DNA from: Zantedeschia hybrid cultivar
Taxonomy: Eukaryota > Streptophyta > Magnoliopsida > Alismatales > Araceae
Reading direction: 5' to 3'
NCBI GenBank assembly: GCA_030544215.1
Contig: JARZZO010000012.1
Coordinates: 38,665,194-38,729,193 of the forward strand
DNA length: 64,000 bases
Part shown: positions 1 to 10,580 of the stretch, in pieces
Layout of the letters: the number at the start of each line of letters is the position of its first letter
Numbering within the stretch: position 1 is the first letter of the stretch
Translations under genes and position numbers: made by a program
The notes under the pieces: model-generated
Databases searched by the model: none
Told to the model about the DNA's origin: nothing
Seen by the model: only the letters and a program-made list of their open reading frames with translations

Positions 1-370
1 TATTATTTTTGAAAAATTTATTAAGCCATGTGATGTGCATTTCATGTGTGGTTTGTTTAAATAAAACACATGGTGGTCATGGACGAGCATTAATTGTGGA
101 TGTGGAATGTTATTGTGTAGTTTATTATTTGTTAATAAATAGAGGTCTGTGAACCTCTCCCTCTCATATTCTATTGTGTTTCTACCTCCCTCCTTGATGT
201 ACTCGTCATAAGGCTTCCTCTTTTAAATTATCATTTAATTATGAATTTATGATGTAATTTGATCGAGGCGGCCGCATGGAGCGAGGATGATCCACAACTG
301 TAACCAAATGAAGATGATGGAGTTCATTAAATCTTTGAGTTTGCATACTCATGATATAAACTATTATATT

Positions 371-396
371 GTGTGTGTGTGTGTGTGTGTGTGTGT
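371..396. repeat. (GT)13 microsatellite
   Basis: A pure GT dinucleotide run inside the Cop1 leader. It is absent at the same place in the other leader copies, so it expanded locally. Confidence 0.95.
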
Positions 397-664
397 TTGA
401 CTGTCTGGCTCAAGTCAAACTGCAGTGCCATTCATGACCACACTAATGACATATATGTGATGCGTGTGTTTCTATTTTGATTGTGAATCAAATTAGCTAG
501 GTTATTAGTATAAATATATATATTTGATATGTTTAATACTATCGCCTAGGATGAGACCAAACTAATAAATAAAACCCCCATAACAAATTCTAAGCCGTAG
601 CGCGAGTCATTGAGAATGCACCGCGCGGCTCTCCATCAATATGATTAATTGAACTTAATTCAGT

Positions 665-982
665 GATGGCAGATACTATGTGTTTAGCCAAAGTTTGCCA
701 TCGTCTATTGAGAGGACTGTTGATCATGGCATTAGATGCCTTTGGATAAGAATAGAGGAACGATATAGTTATCCACATGTTTACCCGGGAACTATATTTT
801 TACTTTACTCTATCACGTATGGATGGTAATGCTTAGACTAGGGATAGTGGTCTACTGTGTTTACTGGGGACCATTAAACCTAGGAACCGAAGTATGATCG
901 GATATTGCAAGGAGTTGCAATTATCATGAGATGATTGCTCTAAGATAGCGGTATGCTACTACGTGTTTACCCGAGGTCATAC
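665..982 (+). other. Cop1 leader hairpin series with shared loop motif
   Basis: Four stem-loops follow each other. HP1: GATGGCA 665-671 with TGCCATC 696-702. HP2: ATATAGTT 763-770 with AACTATAT 790-797. HP3: TAGTGGTC 845-852 with GACCATTA 869-876 (one G-U pair). HP4: GTATG 951-955 with CATAC 978-982. Each loop carries a version of TGTGTTTACCCGGG. The same four are found in two other leader copies with compensating stem changes. Function is unknown; packaging, dimerisation, translation control or small-RNA production are all possible. Confidence 0.75.
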
Positions 983-1165
983 TGTGATGCTTGGAGATTT
1001 TGATCCCTATTAGGAGACAGTCGACGTCTCTCGTTCTATATATCTGAAGGTTATACAGTCCGACGAAAATTAGTGGGAGTAAAACTAGATAATAAAAGTC
1101 CATATCTTGTTTTAGTTAATCTGAATAACTGCTAATTATGATTTGATTATCTCCTGTAGGCTAGA

Positions 1166-2245
1166 ATGTCACACCATAACCCATTGCGAGGCATACTCGA
1201 TGCCAACCGTTTGACATGCACCAACTATTCAGACTGGCTCAGGAACCTGAAGATTGTCCTCAGGTCTGAGCAAATTGACTATGTCTTAGATAATGAACCT
1301 CCTACTGAACCAGTATTAGATGCCCCAGAGAAGGAAATGATTGCATATGAAAAGTGGAAGAAAGATTCCATCTTGACCCAATGCTACATGTTAGCCTCTA
1401 TGAGCAATGAGTTGCAGAGGCAACATGAGGAGATGGATGCTAGATTCATCATGCTCCATTTAAAGGAGTTGTTTGGTGTGCAGAGCAGAATCGAACGATA
1501 TGAGATATCTAAGAATCTGTTCAAGGCTCAGATGGCAGAGGGAACTTCAGTATAGGCTTACATATTGAAGATGATTGAATTGGTGGAAAGGCTAGATGCT
1601 CTTGGGGTTACACTTCCCAAGGAGATGCATATTGACCTCGTGTTATCTTCCCTCCCACAGTCATATGCTCAGTTCATCGTTAACTCTAACATGAACAAGA
1701 TCCAGGCAACCTTAGCTGAACTACTGAACATGTTAAAGACTGTTGAGGGGAACCTTGTGAAGGATAAATCCCAAGTTCTCATGGTTGGTAAGACCAACAG
1801 AAAGAAACTTGCAGTCCAAGCCTTTCGGAAAGGTAAGAACAAGGTTCAGAGAAAGCAAAAGGTTGTCAAGAAAGACAAAGGTAAGAGTGCTGAGAAAGGT
1901 GATTGCTTCTACTGTCACCAAAAGGGCCACTAGAAGAGGAATTGCAAAGAAGACCTCAAGGACAAGGCTCAAGGAACTATGAAGCAACAAGACGCTTCAG
2001 GTATCTATATGATAGATGTAAACTTGTCAATAAGAGATTGTACATCATGGGTATTAGACATTAGATGTGTATCTCATATCTGTAATTCTGTGTAGGCACT
2101 GACAAGAAGACGTAAGCTGAGGACCGGCGAGGTGGAGCTGAGGACCGGCGAGGTGGAGCTGAGGCTAGGTAAAGGCGCAAAAGTTGCGGCGATTGCTGTG
2201 GGGACAGTGAAGCTCAAGTTACCATCTGGAGACACTTTCATTAGA
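1166..2245 (+). pseudogene. Cop1 gag and protease start, interrupted
   Basis: One reading frame runs from the ATG at 1166. It encodes a copia Gag: an N-terminal domain typical of plant Ty1/copia (starts MSHHNPLRGILDANRL), a basic region, and a CCHC zinc knuckle (CFYCHQKGH then stop then KRNC, near 1909-1950). Next comes the protease start, where the usual DTG reads DIR (WVLDIRCVSHIC). In-frame stops lie at 1556, 1932 (TAG where CopC has TGG) and about 2092. Coding similarity to CopC stops at about 2245, inside the protease region, where the LTR of CopA1 begins. The rest of Cop1 pol is not in the window. A small in-frame duplication lies at 2119-2160. The element cannot make a functional polyprotein. 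Confidence 0.88.
2119..2160 (+). repeat. 21-bp tandem duplication in protease region
   Basis: A 21-bp unit (start gaggaccggcg) occurs twice in tandem and adds seven residues (LRTGEVE repeated). The CopC copy of the same region has one unit. The duplication keeps the frame. Confidence 0.85.
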
Positions 2246-3357
2246 GTGCCTTCTAAGCCAATCATAAGGCACCTATTTCAATCTGGTTCACTAATCAATG
2301 ACATTAAATTCATTATGTAGATTGGCATATTTATAATTGCGCATAATGAAGTCCATGAATATGTGCAATAGTCATCAGATTATGATGAGATCATAATGAT
2401 GAGATTGATGACTTATAAACACATATTCTTAATTATTCCTAGTCGTAGGATGTTTGAGAAGGACATCAAACATCCGGTAAGACTAGTATAGGTTATTCCA
2501 GCTCATATGATGAGGGTGACTGATCTCGTTAGTTACTCGTGTGGTGACACAATGGTAAACCTGTATGTACTCATTGAGGAATGAAGTTCAATGAGTGGGT
2601 TGCTGAACCCCATTACCTTCCGGGATCATGCGGTGTTGCTTGGCACCCAACTTGATCAGAAGTCCGACCGAATTTACATGCGATGTTAATTCGGCTAAGT
2701 AATTAGTTAATCTCTAGATATTAATTAATTACAATAAGTCAATAACTAGTTATTGGACTTAATGGGTGAAAATCGGATTGGTACATGGGCCTAGAGGGTC
2801 ACACGCAATAAGATTCTCAGTCGGTGGTACATAAGTGGGATTTATATTAACTCGGAGACTTTTGTGAAAAGTCGCGCCGACTTAATATATATACGCACTG
2901 TTAAGAAACCCTGGGCGAAGCTCTAGGGTTTCCCCATGCTGGCCGTCATCCCTCCTTTCTCTCTCCTCCTCTAGGCGCCCTGTTCGAGGCGCCGATACTG
3001 TCTCCGTCTCCGCCACGCGGGATTCCCGAAAGTCAGGAATTCCCGTCGGCCGGTTTTCGGCAATCGTTGCGGCGACGGATCTTCAGTGAGCGAGCTGATA
3101 CGGACGAGGAAGTAAGGACGAACCACCACGAAGGATCGCGTAGATACCGCTGGAGGCCGGGCGCTTGTGCGGCTCGTAGCAACGCCTCGATGGAACCGAG
3201 ACGGAAGCGGATTCGAATCCATGCACGGTAATCGGATTACTTCCCGTTGTTTTCAGTTTTAATTTTTCATTCCGAATCGGATCAGCGGGCATCGGGCGCG
3301 ATAAGATTTTATTCGTCGTTTTTGCTGCGTTCTTTGCGTCCTGCCCGGATCCCAACA
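2242..3357 (+). mobile_element. CopA1 5' LTR (5'-truncated, internally deleted)
   Basis: This is a family-A copia LTR, recognised by near-identity to the full solo LTR at 33761-35347. The first 10-12 bp (TGATGGATATAG) are missing at the join with Cop1. About 470 bp in the middle are also absent: at about 2570-2590 the sequence jumps from the 'taaacctgtatgtactcattg' block straight to the 'gagtgggttgctgaacc' block. A TATA box lies at 2886-2893 (TATATATA). The LTR ends ...GATCCCAACA at 3357, followed at once by the primer site. The missing start and internal gap make it shorter than the 1587-bp reference copy. Confidence 0.88.
2886..2893 (+). promoter_or_regulatory. TATA box of CopA1 5' LTR
   Basis: TATATATA precedes a conserved 'gaaaccctggg' block. 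The same arrangement is found in the family-A LTRs at 34877-34884 and, inverted, at 15203-15210, so this is the likely core promoter of family A. Confidence 0.6.
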
Positions 3358-3358
3358 G

Positions 3359-3370
3359 TGGTATCAGAGC
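3359..3370 (+). other. Primer binding site (initiator tRNA-Met), CopA1
   Basis: TGGTATCAGAGC, one base after the LTR end, is the standard complement to the 3' end of plant initiator tRNA-Met. It is used for minus-strand priming in many plant LTR retrotransposons. Confidence 0.93.
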
Positions 3371-4229
3371 CAAGTTCTGCTCTGTTTCGCTTCGGAACGA
3401 TAAAATTAATGTTCGAAAATTATTTCCATGCAATAATTTGATATTCTCTGAAAAATAGTTCATATGATGAACGTTAAAATTAGTTTTAATTTTTTTTGAG
3501 AAAATTGATTTTTTTTATTGGGGTTTTCGTATAGTTCTTCATGGGGATGAAGAACTGGATATTAGGATTTTATAGAGGATTCCATGGTGGTCGGAGACCT
3601 CTTTTACATCACTGGTATGACCAGCAAAACTTCTTAACCCCAGAAGATCCCTATTGTGACCGACCGTTGGCAATGGAGCCTCATATTTTTTTTGTTTTTC
3701 AAAGTGTTGGAGATGGAGGAACATGAGAAGAAGGTTTGCAAAAACTCCTATTAACCGTCGGATTTCGGGGCCACCGGCGGCATGGGGTGTGTCGGCCGGC
3801 CACCGCTAGTGCCCGGGACGAAGGGGGCTTCAACCTCGGCAGCTTTCGGCCAAGCCCTGCTACCAGCGCCAGCGGCGGCGCTGCCCAACAACCTGCAAAT
3901 ACCTCGGATGGGAAAAGGGGGGGGGGGACCCTAACCGCCGGCCGAACCCATTCGATGGGGCTTGGACCGATCGGTCCCAAGCCGGCTTGACCAGGGGCGG
4001 CTGGGCCCGGGCCGGCGCGCCAGGCACCAGACCTGGCTGGGCCAGGTGGTGCCTGGCTCAAGCCCAGGCGCCCCACAGGGGCCCACCTGGCTCGGACCAG
4101 GCTACGCAGGCCAGCCTTCTGGCCCGAGCCACTAACACCCCCCTAATGGGCCATGTTAGCCCATATGCCACCCAGCCCATTTAACCCCTATTTCCCCATG
4201 ACCCTTTTATTATTATGAACCCCACCAAT

Positions 4230-5330
4230 TTAAATAGAATAACATAATTAATTTTTGTTTTAAATAATTTTAAAATTAAAATTCTTATTTTCAGTTAAAT
4301 GGGTTTATTAAGATTTGATCTTAATAATAGGTTAATTTATTAAGATATGATCGCAATTTATTAACTAACAAATGTTGTTACAAATTATTAAGATATGATC
4401 TTAATAAAGGGAATTATAATTTGAGATTTGATCTTAAATAAAGGGGTTAAATTAAGATGTGATCTTAATCAATATTAACAAGAGTTGTTAATTGTTTTAA
4501 GTTGTGACCTAAATATAATCAACAAATGTTGTTATTCATTTAAAATGGAATCTTAATTAATTATTAACAATTATTGTTATTAATAATTAAGATAATAATT
4601 TTAATTTTAATTAACAAGTGTTGTTAATTTATATTTAAGATATGATCTTAATATTAATTAACATATGTTGTTAATTATTTAAGTGATTAGATTATTGTTT
4701 TGACTTTAAAATTAATTAACAATCGTTGTTAATTCTATTTTAATCGTCTCAATGGACATTAATAATCTTAGCAATTGTTGTTAGGAAATTGTTTTAATGA
4801 TTGAGGGACACTTAATAATAGTTTATAAGTGATTAATTAACTAATTATAATAGTTATAATTAAGTTAATTAATTCTTGAGTAATAAATTTTAATAAATGT
4901 TATTAAGGACTGATTAAGTCTTAATAATAGCTATTAAGATGATTAATTAGTTTACTTATGAATCTCTTGATTATTGTTTTAATGATCTAATCTACTTAAA
5001 TTTGATCTTTTAATAAAAGTTATTAAGAGATTAATTAAGTCTAATTGTTATACTATTTTAATTAGAAATGTTCTAATTATTATTTCTTAATAATTGTTAT
5101 TGAGAAATATTATTTAATAAAAGGGGTTTATTAACAAGGAGTTGTTAATCGATTAAAATGGGAATTAGAAATTCTTTTATAAGTGTTATTTAGAAATTTT
5201 TAATTATATATAAATGTTAGATTGTTTTCGCATTAATAATTGTTATTAATGTGATTTAATATTAATCTAAGTATTAGATTAATTAATTTAGAATTGTTCT
5301 AACTTTTGCATGGAATATTTTAGAATTTTA
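4230..5330 (+). repeat. AT-rich array of short inverted repeats (micro-hairpins)
   Basis: Over a dozen short hairpins of 17-20 nt stand close together. They have two recurring forms: TTAACAA-NNN-TTGTTAA (for example about 4484-4500, 4609-4629, 4654-4677) and TTAAGAT-NNN-ATCTTAA (for example about 4310-4325, 4390-4406, 4453-4470, 4635-4652). Similar arrays are present at the same place in the leaders at 13000-13760 (minus) and 63080-63650 (plus). The units are diverged but the palindromic form is kept. Confidence 0.7.
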
Positions 5331-6168
5331 ATTTTAGCTTTGTTTGCACATGCTGATGTGTTTAATGCTTTAAATTAGATTTATTGCATGTTAGAAATAA
5401 GATTTTTGAAAATTCAAATTATCCAATTTTGATTGGAACCCAGGTTTTGAGAAAACCAAAATTATTATTTTTCAAAAATTTTAGCCTTCATATGATGTGT
5501 TATATATTGAGTGGATGGTTAAAATTAGTGGTGGTTATGGACATGCACTTAGTTAATTTCATATCATGTGATGGTGTGTGATTATGTGGATTGTTATGGA
5601 ATGTGATGTACATTAATTAAGTGTTAATTAATGAGGCATGCGTGCCTCCCTCTCTCTTTCATTCCATTGTAATTCTATCTCCCTCCATTATTGTACTCGG
5701 CCATAAGGCTTTCTCTTACAATTTATTTGTATTTGAAATCGTTTCAAAATAAATATTATTTGTATTTGATCGCGCCGGCCGAGGAGAGGTGAGAATGATC
5801 CACAAATGTAACCAGGAAGGCGATAGGAGATGAGATCACCAGTGGCTATGTGTTTGCATGTTTAGATTATATAATTGTTATATAGTTTTTGTGATTAATT
5901 GTTTGGCTCCAATTAATCACCGTGCTGTCCATGACCACATAATGAACATGTATAGTTTATGCATACTTTTTAATTTTTGATTATGAATCAATTGCTAATA
6001 TCTAGGTATAGTTAAATATATTCGATATATTTATAAACTATCACCTAGAATGAGACCAATTTAACATAAATAAAACCTTCAACATAAAGTCTAAGTCGGA
6101 GCGCGAGTCATTGAGAATGCACCACGTGGCTCTCCATCAATATAGTTCTTAGAACTTGATTTAGTGAT

Positions 6169-6485
6169 GGCAGATTCTCTGTGTTTATCCAAGATCTGCC
6201 ACCATCTGATAAAGGACTCTTAAGTATGGCATCTTGATGCCTTGAGATTGGAATAGAGGAATGGTGTAGCTATCCTCGCGTTTACCCGGGAGCTACATTC
6301 TTAGTCTACTCTGTCACGTATTGATGGTAAAGCTTAGACTAGGCGTAATGGTCTACTGTGTGTACCCGGGACCATTAAAGACCTGGGAGCCAAAATAAGA
6401 TCGGATATTGTAAGGAGTTGCAATTACCATGAGATGGTTTCTCTAAGATAATGGTATGATACTATGTGTTTACCCGAGGTCATAC
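6169..6485 (+). other. CopA1 leader hairpin series with shared loop motif
   Basis: HP1: GGCAGAT 6169-6175 with ATCTGCC 6194-6200. HP2: TGTAGCT 6265-6271 with AGCTACA 6291-6297. HP3: TAATGGTC 6346-6353 with GACCATTA 6370-6377. HP4: GTATGA 6454-6459 with TCATAC 6480-6485. The loops read TGTGTTTATCC, GCGTTTACCCGGG, TGTGTGTACCCGGG and TGTGTTTACCCGAG. A further stem TAGTCTA 6302-6308 with TAGACTA 6335-6341 lies between HP2 and HP3. Compared with Cop1, HP2 changes both arms (ATAGTT/AACTAT to GTAGCT/AGCTAC), as expected for selected RNA pairing. Confidence 0.78.
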
Positions 6486-6663
6486 TGTAATTCTTGGAGA
6501 TTCTGATCCTCACTAGGAGACCGTCCATCGGAGTCTTCCGTTCTGTATATCTAAAGGTTATACAGTCCGTCGAAAAATAGTGAGAAATAATTCAAAATAA
6601 AAGACCATAATTGAATTATAAGAACTATCTGCTTAAATCACATTATTTCCTTCGTTCATTAAA

Positions 6664-9449
6664 ATGTCGTCTATTCGAAATTTTAATATATTGGATGCCA
6701 ATACTTCTCATATTCAGATTGACTAGAAAACTCTGAAGAATGTCTTCAGAGGTAAGTAAAAGTCACTATCCTAATCAAATATCATAAATCCTCTTACTTG
6801 GATAGACCAAGGTGAAGAGGTATTCATGGTATGTCTCTTTGAAAGGCAATGATTGTCATGAAATCTCTTATTTGGATAGACCAAGATAAAGAGATATTTA
6901 TGATGTGCCTTTGAGAAAGGCGAGTGGTAAGATTTTAAACGATCGAACCCATACCTGAAAGAATAAAGGATGGTCAGCTGAGATAAAGAAGTAGCAATTC
7001 TCCCACTGCAACTAATATAAGGATACTGGTAAAGGCAAAACGAATATGAAACTTAAAAGAAGTTTCAGATATTCTTATTATCAACCTTTTACATATCTAT
7101 TGGAGAATTAACATCTCCAATATCAGATATTGGAAATGGTTCTTAAAGCTGCGATGATATTTAGACTTAGACAAGTAAAAGGAAATCGAGAAAATATAAG
7201 TGTTGAGTTAGACTTGACAATTGTTCATGATATTCATAGGTAACTATCAGACAGTAAATCTTTGTTTATCTATAGGAGTCAAATATGAAACTGAATAGTT
7301 ATTATTTAGTTGCATAAGATATCAAGAATAACATTGATTGAGAAAGAATAATAGTTGTTCGATTCAGTCAATGCACTATAGATTCTTAATGTGACATTTC
7401 ATGTGATGAATGTTCACGAGTCTCCTATAGAAATGAACTGTGTGAATCCTGATTATCTATGGTATTGTACACAGAGTTGTACGATAAGAAATGATTGGTG
7501 CTAATACATACTGATGTAAATAGCTCAATAACCTCATAAGGCCAAAGATAATCACTCCTATTGACCTACCTTATAGTTTACTCTTGGAATGATTCGACTG
7601 TATGTAGTTGCTGAAGTACAAGAAGAATGCATCTAAGAGATTAAGGTACAAGATCAATATGAAGTATTAGAATTTTTGATTTGATCAAAGAAACTAATAC
7701 TTTAGTATATGATTCACATCAATCATTAAGAGGATAATTGTATCATCGCTCGATTGATCCTCATTGTACATTATAGTAATATGATAGAATGATGAATTGC
7801 ACCTTATTAAAATATAGTGCAATAAATATAATAAATTTTGCCTAATTCTTATCCTTGTGAACACAAGTATGAACATTAGATGTCCATACTTTACAGATGG
7901 TTCCAAATAAGTTAGTGTGTGTCCATATAGGATATGGAAACCAAATAATTCATATGTGATGTGAATTATGAGCAAACCCGATTTTAAAGTCAAGTTATAC
8001 CGTGACGTGAATTTGTAAAATGTCTAAAGAGTTTGGACATTACATTTATTGGCCAGGCGATAATGAAATAATTATCATCCTGAAAGTTGTCTTCTATGAA
8101 AAGGAATTTGTCCTTAGATAAGACAGTGGGAGCTGATAAAACTAGAAGATGTTCTAGATTCACATAAAATTATCAGATAATCTTTAAGTTGTTTGGAACT
8201 ACTCATAACACACATCAAAGAGCTCAATAGATTTTTGAGATTGTCTCAGTGACTAGAAATATATGTTTAAGATATCTGATTTGGCAAGATGAGAGGAGCT
8301 CAAAAATAGATTATGATCTAAAATCTATGATAATGATGCTTTCTGTCATTACAACTTTGAGATTGATAAGTTTATTCGAATTCTACTTGTCAATACTGCC
8401 TATCATTATAATGAGATGATGACAGATGGATATTAAAAGCGTTCTCTCAATATGATTGAGGTAAAGATATATATGATACACCTTTAAAGTTTTTAGAATA
8501 TCCAGGAAGCAAGTTATGATTTCAAAGATCATTTTGAATTAAATTGAAGCTTCTTAAGTTATAATAAAAGTTTTGACTTAATGGTCAAATACTACGTGAT
8601 CATTAAGAATGATCACGGATTGTGTGTGGGTTCAGAAAGGACAGTGGGAGTACGGTAGCTTTAGTAATGCTTTGTGATAATAATATCAAAGTCATTAAGA
8701 ATGACATCAAGATGTTACTATTAGTGAAAGCATTGTTAACCATGTTTTTCTCGATAATAAGTTTAGTTATAATATCCCACGTATTGGAAATACGAATCTA
8801 TTAAATTAGATCGATTAGAATATTATATTGACCTATATGTCAAAATGTTTGGCATAAATTACATAATAAGTCTCAATTGTTCAGACATATAACTTATTCC
8901 TTTAGAGAAAAAGTTCCTTAAAGGATACAGGAGTGAAATGCATCATTAAGCACTTGAGAAGTGCCAAGGATGCACTCACGTATATGGAGAGGATGATTTG
9001 AAATTATGAGTTCACACAGACTCAAATTTCAAGTCAAATAATGGATTCAACCTTCTAGTAGAAAGGAATGGATTGGAAGGGTTCCAATCCAGATCTCGAT
9101 ATTAAGGTGACGATATAAACAAGTGATACTGTTATCAGAATAGTATGGATGAAAAAGCTCATCCCTGAACTAAGATGTAGTTCTAAAAGGTCTCTGATAA
9201 AATCTTGTTGTTGTGGGACAACAGTGGGAGCGATCAATTATGTGATTGAGCTACGGTCTCTTCAGATGTTGCAGAACATTCTGAGGCTCTTTCACAAGTT
9301 CAGAGACAAAGGATAAAGAGGAAATAACGTAATAGAAAATATTCCATAGATAATTTAGCAGATCTCTGACCAAGTCTTAGTCACAGACTTTATGTGAGCA
9401 TCACCTAGATTTGATGGAGATCAAATCCGAAAGTGATTGGCTTGAGTCC
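6664..9449 (+). pseudogene. CopA1 internal region, decayed copia gag-pol
   Basis: The gag start is still visible at 6664 (ATG, then MSSIRNFNILDAN), but the frame breaks within about 60 bases and no long reading frame follows. Two pieces of pol can be aligned with CopC. At 8622-8804 the end of the reverse transcriptase is recognisable (KDSGSTVALVMLCDNN against KNSGSAITFLTLYVDD, and later SHVLEIRIY against SYVLGIRIY); the catalytic YVDD has become LCDN. At about 8935-9060 the RNase H start is visible (CIIKHLRSAKDALTYM, then DDLKL stop VHTDSNFKS after a frameshift). A roughly 70-bp segment is duplicated at about 6795-6925 ('ttggatagaccaag' twice). The element has no coding capacity; if it moved in this state it needed help from another element. 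Confidence 0.75.
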
Positions 9450-9460
9450 AAGTGGGAGAT
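9450..9460 (+). other. Polypurine tract of CopA1
   Basis: AAGTGGGAGAT directly precedes the TGATGGATAT start of the 3' LTR. The same tract, inverted, adjoins the 3' LTR of CopC at 40435-40447. Confidence 0.85.
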
Positions 9461-10580
9461 TGATGGATATAGGTGTCCTCTAAGCCAATCAGAAGCCACC
9501 TATTTCAATCTGGTTCACTAATCAATGACATTAAATTCATTATGTAGATTGGCATATTTATAATTGCGTATAATGAAGTCCATGAATATGTGCAATAGTC
9601 ATCAGATTATGATGAGATCAGAATAATGAGACTGATGACTTATAAACACATATTCTTAATTGTTCCTAGTCGTAGGATGTTTGAGAAGGACATCAAACAT
9701 CCGGTAAGACTAGTACAGGTTATTCCAGCTCATATGATGAGGGTGACTGATCTCATTAGTTACTCGTGTGGAGACACAATAGTAAACCTGTAGGTGCTCA
9801 TTGGGATTGAGTTCACTGAACTGATCCGACATGAATCGCCGAATGGTAATTTACCTGACTGTCAATCGGCTTGATTCATCGTCACAGTGGCATGGTTGAT
9901 CCTTGGACTTGAGACACCAAAGACACCTTGTCGGTAGTCAAGGATCGGGTCCAGCGGAAGACCTTCGAAGGTGATTGTGTGTTCAATAAAGGATCGTTCG
10001 CTCTCAGGTAACTAGAGAGAAAATGCTCTAGAGTAGATCCGTAGGAGTCTCTGGCCAGAGCAGAAACAATATCAGAAAAGAGGTTTTCGGATATTGTACA
10101 GCGGAGTCTGATTGAAGTGAGTTGACCATCTAGGGTTTGACAGTTGACCATAACCTAGGTTAACTCGAGAGCATTATGCGAACGAAGGATTATAGCCATG
10201 CGGTAACTGTAGACGGACAGGTTCCATGAGTGGGTTGCTGAACCCCATTATCTTTCGGGATCATGCGGTGTTGCTTGGCAGCCAACTTGATCAGAAGTCC
10301 GACCGAATTTACATGCGATGTTAATTCGGTTAAGTAATTAGTTAATACTAGATATTAATTAATTACAATAAGTCAATAACTAGTTATTGGACTTAACGGG
10401 CAGAAAATCGGATTGGTAAATGGGCCTAGAGGGTCACACGCAATAAAATTCTCAGTCGGTGGTACATAAGTGAGATTTATATTAACTCGGGGACTTTTGT
10501 GAAAAGTCGCGCCGACTTAATATATATACGCGCTGTTGAGAAACCCTGGGCCAAGCTCCAGATTTTCCCCATACTGGCCG
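9461..10580 (+). mobile_element. CopA1 3' LTR (3'-truncated)
   Basis: Starts TGATGGATATAGGTGTCC like the solo family-A LTR at 33761. Relative to that copy it lacks about 55-60 bp near 9928. It ends abruptly at 'actggccgt' around 10580, where CopA2 sequence begins in opposite orientation, so about 400 bp of the 3' end are missing. No terminal CA or target duplication is present at this end. A TATATATA core promoter is still present near 10520. Confidence 0.85.

Larger units (their letters stand above)
1..1165 (+). mobile_element. Cop1: 3' part of copia leader
   Basis: This is the untranslated leader between the primer site (outside the window) and gag of a plus-strand Ty1/copia element. It matches, block by block, the leaders at 5530-6660 (plus), 46924-48060 (minus) and 11641-12780 (minus). 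Shared blocks are a CT-rich stretch with an 'aaggctt' block (about 140-220), a 'gatgatccacaa' block near 286-297, a block around 'cgcgagtcattgagaatgcac' (about 601-620), and a series of hairpins (665-982). It ends just before the gag ATG at 1166 with 'tctcctgtag', which resembles a 3' splice site; whether it is used is unknown. A (GT)n run lies at 371-396. No protein is likely to be encoded here. Confidence 0.85.
3371..6663 (+). mobile_element. CopA1 long untranslated leader
   Basis: A 3.3-kb leader separates the primer site from the gag start at 6664. In order it holds: a short segment with 'atggggatgaag' repeated in the other copies; a GC-rich block (about 3740-4200) with an 11-base G run (3917-3927) and a 10-bp inverted repeat CCAGGCACCA/TGGTGCCTGG (4020-4029, 4047-4056); an AT-rich block of micro-hairpins (4230-5330); a conserved CT-rich block (about 5645-5700); and four larger hairpins (6169-6485). 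Short reading frames in the GC-rich block are not conserved between copies. Long leaders are known in BARE/Angela-type copia elements; this one is unusually long. Confidence 0.82.

Noticed and set aside
3359..3370. tRNA gene suggested by match to tRNA-Met 3' end
   Set aside because: Only the 12-base primer site is present, at each element's LTR border; no cloverleaf can be formed.
3699..4184. GC-rich frames on both strands in the CopA1 leader (also 13967-14410 and 48562-49002)
   Set aside because: Not conserved between the three leaders, overlapping on both strands, and broken by the homopolymer run.
7694..9237. Short minus-strand frames inside CopA1 interior
   Set aside because: Antisense shadows of decayed copia pol; the plus strand keeps recognisable RT and RNase H traces.
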